A stretch of DNA of 6,870 nucleotides from a bacterium (GTDB lineage: Bacteria > Cyanobacteriota > Vampirovibrionia > Gastranaerophilales > Gastranaerophilaceae). A program made the position numbers and the translations under genes. The stretch spans positions 1 to 6,870 of the forward strand of contig SFZC01000099.1 in assembly GCA_004558955.1 (NCBI GenBank). Direction: 5' to 3'. Within the stretch, counting starts at the first letter, position 1. Each line of letters starts with the position of its first letter. Under the pieces are notes generated by a model. That model ran no database searches. It was given only the letters and a program-made list of their open reading frames with translations, and was not told the origin of the DNA. This document shows, in pieces, positions 1-5,193 of the stretch.

Positions 1-17
1 TTTTTCTGTTATTTGAA

Positions 18-87
18 ACAGATTCCGAATCACGCACTCACTATCGTTCCTGCTGTCCGGAATGACATCTTGGTGAACATAGCAAGG
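18..87 (-). repeat. Dispersed palindromic repeat, copy A
   Basis: Read on the minus strand, this copy runs from GTCATTCCGG to CGGAATCTGT, with complementary ends (ATTCCG at 22-27 and CGGAAT at 58-63) around a G/A-rich middle of about 30 bases. The 33 bases at 55-87 recur at 246-278 with 27 of 33 positions identical. The copy therefore includes flanking sequence (TTGGTGA...GCAAGG) beyond the hairpin. The shape matches short intergenic palindromes that begin GTCATTC and end GAATCTGT, which are scattered through many bacterial genomes. It encodes no protein. Confidence 0.65.
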
Positions 88-92
88 CTTTC

Positions 93-164
93 GTCATTCT
101 GAAAACTTAGAAAATATATATGAACGCTAGTGAATATAATATTTTCAAGTTATTCAGAATCTGT
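93..164 (+). repeat. Dispersed palindromic repeat, copy C, forming a long hairpin
   Basis: This copy begins GTCATTCTGA at 93 and ends TCAGAATCTGT at 164, in the opposite orientation to copies A and B. Positions 96-121 pair with 134-160 in a stem of about 24 base pairs. The stem has three single-base bulges (A109, A138, A152) and a loop of about 12 bases at 122-133. The outer part of the stem is the usual repeat sequence. The inner part is A/T-only and much longer than in copy B, so this is either an extended variant or a copy with an inverted insertion. It is non-coding. Confidence 0.65.
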
Positions 165-228
165 TTGACAATTAAAATCATGTTGTCGGCATGGCAATGC
201 AAACCTACTTTTCTTAAAATCACGCTTT

Positions 229-278
229 ACAGATTCCGGCTCGGAGTCCGGAATGACTTTTTGGTGAGATTTGCAAGG
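229..278 (-). repeat. Dispersed palindromic repeat, copy B
   Basis: This is a compact copy: ATTCCGG at 233-239 pairs with CCGGAAT at 248-254, and the inner CTC/GAG can pair as well, giving a tight hairpin. The flanks ACAGATTCCG and TCCGGAATGAC...TTGGTGA...GCAAGG match copy A (18-87). AATCACGC also precedes it at 218-225, a string that lies inside copy A at 28-35. Function is unknown. Such elements may act as transcript-end hairpins, or they may be non-autonomous mobile repeats. Confidence 0.65.
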
Positions 279-372
279 GATTGAACCTAAAATTTTTTAG
301 CAACACGAAAAATTTTTTGGTGAGAAAGCTCTCCGTTTTGACGATTTCCCCAAATTACCAAAGCTTTAAAAA

Positions 373-443
373 CTCCCGGAGATGGATTCGAACCACCGTT
401 GGATGATCCAGAGTCATCAGTCCTGCCGCTAGACGATCCGGGA
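373..443 (-). tRNA. trnQ: tRNA-Gln (anticodon CUG)
   Basis: The minus strand folds into a full 71-nt cloverleaf. The acceptor stem is TCCCGGA/TCCGGGA. The D arm is GTC...GAC with the GG pair in the loop. The anticodon stem GATGA/TCATC holds the loop CTCTGGA, which places CTG at 34-36. A 4-base variable region follows, and the T arm is GGTGG/CCATC with loop TTCGAAT. Anticodon CUG reads the Gln codon CAG. The weak U1-A72 pair and discriminator G73 are known glutamine identity features and agree with this assignment. CCA is not encoded, so it must be added by a nucleotidyltransferase. A T5 run directly follows the acceptor stem and may help end transcription. Confidence 0.95.
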
Positions 444-496
444 ATAATTATAAATTCTCATTTAAAAACCAAAATTGAGCAATCCTCAACGCTTGT

Positions 497-525
497 ATTC
501 TAGCACGAATTTCAAAGAATTGCAA
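497..525 (-). promoter_or_regulatory. Promoter of tRNA-Gln
   Basis: On the minus strand the sequence reads TTGCAA (520-525), a 17-base spacer, then TAGAAT (497-502). A TG one base before the -10 makes it an extended -10 box. Transcription should start near 490, about 47 bases before the mature tRNA 5' end. The promoter lies two bases past the hydE stop codon, so the tRNA has its own transcript instead of relying on bioB-hydE read-through. Confidence 0.65.
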
Positions 526-527
526 AA

Positions 528-1529
528 CTATTTTTTATTCAAACTATCGCCATAACCTGTTGACACATATCTGCCAATTGATTTAATTTTCCCCTCAATA
601 CAGCCACGGCACTTGTTCGGGGGTTCGTTGATACAAATTTTGTTCGGATAAATCTCGTATTTTGTTTTAAATTCAGACATTGTGACGTTTGGCATTACGA
701 CATTTGCACCACTTTGAAGGGCAAGGATTCGTCCGTTCGGATTAAGGGTTTCCATTGCCGTTGTTGCGGGAATATTTATGTTCGGCAACATAAGTCTAGA
801 AAGTGCCATAACTTTTAGAGCAAGTGTAAAACTTCCCACAGGAGCATTAAACAGCGGAGTATTCGGATGAGGAATAAACGGTCCAATACCAAGCATTTGT
901 ACATCCATTTTCTTAAAAAACAAAATATCCTCTACCAAAGATTCTATCGTTTGATTTGGCAAGCCGACCAAACACCCCGTCCCGAGTTCATACCCGAGAA
1001 TTTTCAGGTTTTCAAGACATTTCACACGATTTTCAAAACTCATATTCGGGTGCATTTGGCGGTATAAATCTTCGTCTGTCGTTTCAATTCGGATTAAATA
1101 CCTGTCCGCCCCTGCCTCTTTAAACGCTTTATAATCTTCAAAACTGCGTTCACCGATACTCAATGTCAGGGCTACATCAAGTGATTTTATACGTTCAATA
1201 ATTTCACACATCATGTCTTTTGTGTAGTAATCATTTTCACCAGATTGTAAAACTACCGTCTTATAGCCGAGCCTTACGGCATTTTGAGCCAGTTCAAAGA
1301 TTTCATCAGGCGACAAATTGTAACGCTTAGCCTTGTGGTTAGGAGCTCGTAACCCGCAATATTTGCAAGTTCTTTTGCAGGTACTTGAAAACTCAATAAG
1401 AGCTCTCAAATGCACTTCATCTCCGACATTTTCTTTGCGAACTTTATCTGCTAGAGAAAACAGCCAATCATTTTGGCTGTCATCTCTCAATATATCAATA
1501 AGTTCTTGTTTTGTATAACTTGCAGGCAT
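528..1529 (-). CDS. hydE: [FeFe]-hydrogenase maturation radical SAM protein HydE
   Basis: HydE is a radical SAM enzyme that helps build the organometallic 2Fe subcluster of [FeFe] hydrogenases, acting in the cytoplasm with HydG and HydF. The 333 residues are close to the usual length of about 350. The radical SAM cluster motif CxxxCxxC is C51, C55 and C58 in EFSSTCKRTCKYCGLR. Family blocks GYKTVVLQSGE (88-98) and IGPFIPHPNTPL (215-226) are present. Near the C-terminus, C299, C307 and C310 form CX7CX2C, the accessory cluster site found in some HydE proteins. The gene starts 8 bases after bioB and has no clear Shine-Dalgarno sequence (TAATAATTTAG precedes the ATG), so it is probably translated by coupling to bioB. 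It ends in TAG. hydF, hydG and the hydrogenase itself are not in this window. Related PylB-type enzymes are a less likely reading. Confidence 0.9.
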   Translation of the reverse strand: MPASYTKQELIDILRDDSQNDWLFSLADKVRKENVGDEVHLRALIEFSSTCKRTCKYCGLRAPNHKAKRYNLSPDEIFELAQNAVRLGYKTVVLQSGENDYYTKDMMCEIIERIKSLDVALTLSIGERSFEDYKAFKEAGADRYLIRIETTDEDLYRQMHPNMSFENRVKCLENLKILGYELGTGCLVGLPNQTIESLVEDILFFKKMDVQMLGIGPFIPHPNTPLFNAPVGSFTLALKVMALSRLMLPNINIPATTAMETLNPNGRILALQSGANVVMPNVTMSEFKTKYEIYPNKICINEPPNKCRGCIEGKIKSIGRYVSTGYGDSLNKK

Positions 1530-1537
1530 CTAAATTA

Positions 1538-2476
1538 TTACACCATAACCATATCAAGTTCTTTCAACATTTCTTTGTCATCTTTTGAATTTGAACCTGC
1601 TGTTGTCAAATAGTTTCCGACAAGAACTGAGTTGATACCTGCAACAATACCACGTTTTTGGTTTTCGTGAGAAAGTCTTGTAGTTCTTCCGCCCGCATAA
1701 CGCAACATTGCATTAGGTAAAATTATTCTGAAAATACAAATTGTTTTAAGGATTTCTTCTTCATCAATTTTATCTTCAAAACCTTCCAACGGAGTACCTT
1801 TGATTGGGTTAAGGAAGTTGATTGGAACTGTTTTCGGGTTAAGTTCTTTTAACGACAATGCCATATCAATTCTGTCTTCACGAGATTCACCCATACCGAT
1901 AATTACACCGCAACATGCTTCCATACCGTATTTTTGAATAGTTTTAACAGTATTAACACGGTCTTCAAATTTGTGAGTTGTACAAATTTTTTCGTGATAA
2001 TTTTTAGAAGTATTGATATTGTGGTTAAATCTTTCAACACCTGCTTCTTTAATTTGTTTAATTTGGTCTTCAGATAACAAGCCAAGTGATGCACAACAGT
2101 GAATACCGTCAATAGAGGCAACAGCTTTAATCATTTCTAAAATCTTTTGGAAATCCGCATCATTCGGAACTCTGCCTGAAGTTACGATACAAAATCTTGT
2201 TGCACCGTTTTCTTTTGCACTCAAGGCTGCCTTTTTAACTGTTTCAACGTCAAGTAACGGATGGCATTCGATTTCTGCGTGGTTGTGTTTACTTTGAGCA
2301 CAATATTTGCAATTTTCACCACATGCACCTGTCTTAGCACTGATAATACTGCAGGCTTCGACTTCATTATTGAAATTATCTTTTGTAACACTGCTTGAAA
2401 TTTCCAACAATTCATCTAATGATTTGTCGTACAATTTCAAATAATCTTCTTTAGTATAATCTTTAAATTTATCCAT
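1538..2476 (-). CDS. bioB: Biotin synthase
   Basis: BioB inserts sulfur into dethiobiotin to make biotin, the last step of the pathway, using S-adenosylmethionine radicals. The 312-residue product has the radical SAM motif C52, C56, C59 in ACGENCKYCAQS. It also has the ligands expected for the auxiliary [2Fe-2S] sulfur donor: C96 (RFCIVTSG), C128 (CCASLG), C188 (ACCGVIIGMGE) and R259 (LRYAGGR). The C-terminal AGINSVLVGNYLTT block is typical of BioB. I chose the ATG at 2476 because AAGGAGAG lies six bases upstream. An in-frame ATG at 2506 has no good ribosome site and sits inside a leader hairpin. No other biotin genes lie here, so earlier steps must be encoded elsewhere or dethiobiotin taken up. 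The gene is followed closely by hydE. Confidence 0.95.
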   Translation of the reverse strand: MDKFKDYTKEDYLKLYDKSLDELLEISSSVTKDNFNNEVEACSIISAKTGACGENCKYCAQSKHNHAEIECHPLLDVETVKKAALSAKENGATRFCIVTSGRVPNDADFQKILEMIKAVASIDGIHCCASLGLLSEDQIKQIKEAGVERFNHNINTSKNYHEKICTTHKFEDRVNTVKTIQKYGMEACCGVIIGMGESREDRIDMALSLKELNPKTVPINFLNPIKGTPLEGFEDKIDEEEILKTICIFRIILPNAMLRYAGGRTTRLSHENQKRGIVAGINSVLVGNYLTTAGSNSKDDKEMLKELDMVMV

Positions 2477-2480
2477 TATT

Positions 2481-2517
2481 CTCTCCTTTTGAAAGTAATA
2501 TCCCATGTAATACTTTC
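2481..2517 (-). promoter_or_regulatory. bioB leader hairpin and ribosome binding site
   Basis: In the bioB mRNA, GAAAGTA (2517-2511) can pair with TACTTTC (2497-2491) around a 13-base loop. The strong Shine-Dalgarno sequence AAAAGGAGAG (2490-2481) follows at once. The hairpin loop contains the ATG at 2506 that would give a ten-residue-longer protein, and this favours the start at 2476. Whether the hairpin regulates translation is unknown. It does not resemble any riboswitch I know. Confidence 0.5.
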
Positions 2518-2532
2518 ACCATAGCACAAATA

Positions 2533-2568
2533 ATTTGAAAATTATATCAAATGTGAACAAATTTTTAA
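2533..2568 (-). promoter_or_regulatory. Putative bioB-hydE promoter with palindrome over the -10 box
   Basis: On the minus strand a perfect TATAAT (2546-2541) lies 16 bases after TTAAAA (2568-2563). That gives a start near 2534 and a leader of roughly 58 bases. The -10 box is embedded in an exact inverted repeat, ATTTGA-N8-TCAAAT (2533-2552), which could be an operator. It does not match the BirA or BioR sites I know. The -35 is a weak match and overlaps the stop codon of the Nif3-like gene, so read-through from the upstream operon is also possible. Confidence 0.45.
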
Positions 2569-3284
2569 GGATAAATAAACGGACAAACTTCTTCTGCAAA
2601 GATTACCTCGACCTCATCACCGATAATCTTTTTGAAAACCTCACGGATTAAGATTTCCGATTCAAAATGACCAAGGTCAAAAACAACAATATCACTGTCT
2701 AATGCCGTATGAAATTTCAAATCAGCAGTCACAAGACAATCCGCACCGAGATTTTTCGCATCTTGTATAAACTCCGCACCGCTTCCCGCACAGAAAAATA
2801 TTTTAGAAATTTCTTTAATCTTTTTGTTATTAACATAACGAAGATTTGGTGAAATTTTTAATAACTTTTTAGCAAAATCTTCAACAGTTACAGGAGTTTC
2901 GAGTTCAACTTTTCGCAAAAATTCATGATTAATTTGTTTTTGAAAAGCTTTTAGCCACAAAGCATTAATTATGGTATCTGTCGTTCCACCCTCAGCCCTG
3001 TCCATATTTGTATGGGCACTATAGATATCAATTTGCGGGGAATTTCTATCGTCCAAAAGTCCTGAGGTAAAATTCACATAAAACATCGGGTGATGAGAAA
3101 CTATCATATCGCAATGTTTGTTAAGGGCTTGCGTAATAACATCATCTGTCGGAGTTAAACAAACCATAACCTTTGAAACTTCCGTTTTTCCGGTTTCCGC
3201 CATAAAACCGACACAATCCCACGGCTCAGCGGTTTCTGTCGGTGCAAACTCTTCGATTTTTTTTGTTAATAAAAATTTATTCAT
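2565..3284 (-). CDS. Nif3-like dinuclear metal centre protein (DUF34/YbgI family)
   Basis: This belongs to the Nif3/YbgI family of soluble proteins that bind two metal ions and are often labelled 'GTP cyclohydrolase 1 type 2 homolog'; their true role remains uncertain. The 239 residues match the short bacterial form without the inserted central domain. Visible family blocks are AEPWDCVGF (19-27), VSHHP (62-66, metal ligands H64 and H65), SAHTNMDRAEGGTTD (89-103), ADCLVTADLKFH (181-192) and GHFESE (205-210), the last giving the H206-x3-E210 ligand pair. Its ATG overlaps the end of coaBC by eight bases (ATGAATAA), so the two are probably translationally coupled. The upstream ribosome site is weak (TTAGAG). 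The operon setting with gmk and coaBC suggests a housekeeping role but does not reveal the reaction. Confidence 0.85.
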   Translation of the reverse strand: MNKFLLTKKIEEFAPTETAEPWDCVGFMAETGKTEVSKVMVCLTPTDDVITQALNKHCDMIVSHHPMFYVNFTSGLLDDRNSPQIDIYSAHTNMDRAEGGTTDTIINALWLKAFQKQINHEFLRKVELETPVTVEDFAKKLLKISPNLRYVNNKKIKEISKIFFCAGSGAEFIQDAKNLGADCLVTADLKFHTALDSDIVVFDLGHFESEILIREVFKKIIGDEVEVIFAEEVCPFIYP

Positions 3285-4476
3285 TTATGTACTCTAAAAT
3301 TTTCCTTGCGATAACATCTTTTGAAGCTTTTTCAAACTTCACACTTTCGCCATTTTTGTTAAAAATTACCACTTCGTTTTCATCAGACGAAAACCCGATA
3401 TCGTGCCTTGAAATATCATTTGCCACAAGGTAATCGCAATTTTTCTTCCGGATTTTCACTTTTGCATTTTCGATTAAGTTTTGACTTTCTGCACAAAACC
3501 CGACAACGATTTGATGAGTTTTCTTTTCGCATAAATGTTTCAAAATATCGGGATTTTTCACAAGTTCAAGGGTTAAGGTGTCGGACTCAGTCTTTTTCAT
3601 CTTCTGTTCGGAATAATTTTTTACTCGGTAATCAGCAACCGCAGCCGCCATTATCACGATATCAGACGTTTCAAACTCATTATCTAAAGCATTTTGCATA
3701 TCTCTTGCAGATTTAACCCTGACTACTCTAAAGGGAAATTGAACATCTTTTGTCGTAATCAAAACGACTTCCGCCCCCATTTTTTGAGCAACTTTTGCAA
3801 GCGAAAAGCCCATTTTACCTGAGGAATAATTTGAAATATATCTCACAGGGTCAATATCTTCAATCGTTCCGCCTGAGGTTATCACAACTTTTTTCCCTTT
3901 CAGAATTTGAGAAAAAGAAAAATATTCACCCACCGCATTTAAAATTTTGTCTAAAGAGCATAAACGCCCCTTGCCCAAATACCCGCAAGCCAAAAAACCA
4001 CTCTCGGGGTCAATAAATTCCACCCCTTGAGTTTTCAGTTTTAAAATATTTTCTTGGACATTCGGATTTTCCCACATGTGACAATTCATTGCAGGTGCAA
4101 TAAACATTTGTTTTGAAAAAGCACAAGCAATCGAAGTTAAAAGATTATCGGCAATCCCCGTTGCTATTTTGGAAATAGTATTTGCCGTTGCGGGAGCAAT
4201 AACCATAACATCTGCCCAATCGGCAAGTGAGATATGCTCGGGTTTCCAATCTTTTATATCAAATTCTTCAACAAAAACATCATTTTGGCTCAAATTTTGC
4301 ATGGTTAATTTTGTGACAAAATTTAGAGAATTTGGAGTGCATACAACTTTAACATTTGCTCCGTTTTTTTTGAAATCACGAATTAAGGTGCAAATTTTAT
4401 ACGCCGCAATTCCTCCCGTAATTCCAAGCAAAATGTTTTTATCTTTAAAAAGCTCATTAAAATTAACAGACCTCAT
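3277..4476 (-). CDS. coaBC: Bifunctional phosphopantothenate-cysteine ligase / phosphopantothenoylcysteine decarboxylase
   Basis: CoaBC (Dfp) carries out two consecutive steps of coenzyme A synthesis: CTP-dependent joining of 4'-phosphopantothenate to cysteine, then FMN-dependent decarboxylation to 4'-phosphopantetheine. The 399 residues are a normal full length. The N-terminal CoaC flavoprotein half (about 10-185) shows GITGGIAAYK, the catalytic histidine H81 in HISLADWAD, the PAMN motif (128-131) and the lid cysteine C164 in GFLACGYLGKGRL. The C-terminal CoaB half (about 190-399) shows ITSGGTIEDIDPVRYISN (199-216), NYSSGKMG, AAAVADYR and the KK at 294-295 before LELVKNPDIL. The start has GGAG nine bases upstream, formed by the last codons of gmk (gap 6 bases). 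The 3' end overlaps the Nif3-like gene. Confidence 0.96.
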   Translation of the reverse strand: MRSVNFNELFKDKNILLGITGGIAAYKICTLIRDFKKNGANVKVVCTPNSLNFVTKLTMQNLSQNDVFVEEFDIKDWKPEHISLADWADVMVIAPATANTISKIATGIADNLLTSIACAFSKQMFIAPAMNCHMWENPNVQENILKLKTQGVEFIDPESGFLACGYLGKGRLCSLDKILNAVGEYFSFSQILKGKKVVITSGGTIEDIDPVRYISNYSSGKMGFSLAKVAQKMGAEVVLITTKDVQFPFRVVRVKSARDMQNALDNEFETSDIVIMAAAVADYRVKNYSEQKMKKTESDTLTLELVKNPDILKHLCEKKTHQIVVGFCAESQNLIENAKVKIRKKNCDYLVANDISRHDIGFSSDENEVVIFNKNGESVKFEKASKDVIARKILEYINE

Positions 4477-4482
4477 GCGAAA

Positions 4483-5043
4483 TTACTCCAATTCACGAGT
4501 TGTAATTTTTTCCAGCTCATCGACAGCCTTTTGAATACTGTCATTCACAACTACATAATCATATTTTTTAGAACGTTCAATTTCTACGGAAACTTCGTGC
4601 AACCTTTTTTGGATTGCCATTTCATCTTCTGTGTGACGTCCACGCAAACGGTGTTCAAGCTCATCCAAACTCGGCGGAGCAATGAAAATCAAAACGGCTT
4701 CAGGCATTTGTTGCTTAACCTTCAACGCACCTTGCGTTTCGATTTCAAGAATGACATTCATTCCTTCTTCAAGTTTTTGAGTGATATATTTTTTCTTCGT
4801 TCCATAGAAATTCCCTGCAAATTCCGCATATTCAAGGAACTTGTTTTCATTTATACAACGGGTGAACTCCTCTTTTGTTACAAAGAAATAATTAACCCCG
4901 TCAACCTCACCCGGGCGAGGATTACGAGTTGTGCAAGAAATCGACACGAGGAAATTTTCGGAATTTCTTAACATAAATTCTTTTAAAACCGTGCCTTTTC
5001 CGACACCTGAACACCCTGAAATTACAAACAATTTTTTATTCAT
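4483..5043 (-). CDS. gmk: Guanylate kinase
   Basis: Gmk phosphorylates GMP to GDP with ATP, which is essential for GTP and dGTP supply and for recycling of signalling nucleotides. The 186 residues are slightly shorter than the usual 200 or so but complete. The P-loop is GCSGVGKGT (10-18). The GMP-binding region is SCTTRNPRPGEVDGVNYFFV and EYAEFAGNFYGT, followed by VILEIETQGA and the lid segment FIAPPSLDELEHRLRGR. The ATG at 5043 is firm, because it gives the normal N-terminus and an in-frame TAG lies shortly upstream. No Shine-Dalgarno sequence precedes it. Instead a TATAAT box ends six bases before the ATG, which suggests a leaderless transcript. In many bacteria rpoZ sits between gmk and coaBC; here nothing lies between them. 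Confidence 0.96.
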   Translation of the reverse strand: MNKKLFVISGCSGVGKGTVLKEFMLRNSENFLVSISCTTRNPRPGEVDGVNYFFVTKEEFTRCINENKFLEYAEFAGNFYGTKKKYITQKLEEGMNVILEIETQGALKVKQQMPEAVLIFIAPPSLDELEHRLRGRHTEDEMAIQKRLHEVSVEIERSKKYDYVVVNDSIQKAVDELEKITTRELE

Positions 5044-5049
5044 AGACTG

Positions 5050-5079
5050 ATTATACTATGAAGATGAAAAAATAAATAA
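5050..5079 (-). promoter_or_regulatory. gmk operon promoter, predicted leaderless
   Basis: A perfect TATAAT (5055-5050 on the minus strand) is followed by CAGTCT and then the gmk ATG. A start about seven bases beyond the -10 box would fall on the A of the ATG. The best -35 is weak: TTATTT at 5079-5074 with an 18-base spacer. Upstream DNA is A/T-rich and carries a 7-bp tandem repeat (attcaaa at 5085-5091 and 5092-5098). The promoter would drive gmk-coaBC-nif3. Confidence 0.5.
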
Positions 5080-5125
5080 GAGAAATTCAAAATTCAAAAT
5101 CAATTATTAACAAATGTAACGAACT

Positions 5126-5163
5126 TAAAAACATGTGAAATTAAGCATTTCAACATGTTTTTA
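5126..5163. promoter_or_regulatory. 16-bp inverted repeat in the divergent intergenic region
   Basis: TAAAAACATGTGAAAT (5126-5141) pairs with ATTTCAACATGTTTTTA (5147-5163) over 16 base pairs with one bulged A and a five-base loop. It lies between gmk and the divergent unknown gene and covers the likely -35 of the latter. It could be an operator. In RNA form on the plus strand, the U-run in its 3' arm also gives a weak terminator-like hairpin. Confidence 0.5.
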
Positions 5164-5169
5164 TATATA
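5141..5169 (+). promoter_or_regulatory. Putative promoter of the divergent coiled-coil gene
   Basis: TTAAGC (5141-5146), a 17-base spacer and TATATA (5164-5169) give a weak sigma70-type promoter that would start near 5176, about 18 bases before the ATG at 5194. The -35 lies in the loop of the inverted repeat. The A/T alternation (TATATATATA) makes the exact -10 uncertain. The ribosome site is only purine-rich, with AAGAGAG at 5183-5189, four bases before the start. Confidence 0.35.
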
Positions 5170-5193
5170 TAAGAAGAAAGATAAGAGAGCTAT

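Larger units (their letters stand above)
1..372. other. Gene-free, repeat-bearing contig end
   Basis: No convincing open reading frame or RNA gene is visible on either strand left of the tRNA. The stretch is AT-rich and holds three dispersed palindromic repeat copies (listed separately), separated by unremarkable sequence. An A/T palindromic patch near 290-322 (AAAATTTTTT and AAAAATTTTTT around a ten-base spacer) is probably only composition. The short motif TTTTGGTGAGA recurs at about 259-269 and 315-325. The sequence starts close to a repeat copy, which is a common place for a short-read assembly to break. Confidence 0.6.

Noticed and set aside
277..288. GGATTGAACC resembling a tRNA T-loop
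   Set aside because: It lacks the C of TTCGAA, and no acceptor, D or anticodon arms can be built around it.
464..489. TTGAG-N5-CTCAA followed by T-rich sequence on the minus strand, as a terminator after hydE
   Set aside because: The stem is only five A/T-rich pairs and lies downstream of the tRNA promoter, where a terminator would block the tRNA.
528..1529. PylB (methylornithine synthase) as the identity of the HydE gene
   Set aside because: The IGPFIPHPNTPL block, the C-terminal CX7CX2C cluster site and the absence of other pyl genes favour HydE.
2477..2506. Longer bioB start at the ATG ending at 2506, adding ten residues (MGYYFQKERI)
   Set aside because: It has no good ribosome site, lies in the leader hairpin, and the extra codons cover the strong AAGGAGAG that serves the ATG at 2476.
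3408..4971. Several plus-strand frames of 70-150 residues opposite coaBC and gmk
   Set aside because: They lie antisense to clearly recognised genes and have no family motifs or upstream signals.
5085..5103. Tandem attcaaa repeat as a regulator site or CRISPR-like array
   Set aside because: There are fewer than three copies of a 7-bp A/T-rich unit without spacers. It is probably low complexity.
5107..5129. TTAACA...TTAAAA as a second Pho box upstream of the coiled-coil gene
   Set aside because: The units do not keep an 11-bp period; the second TTAA is 18 bases from the first.
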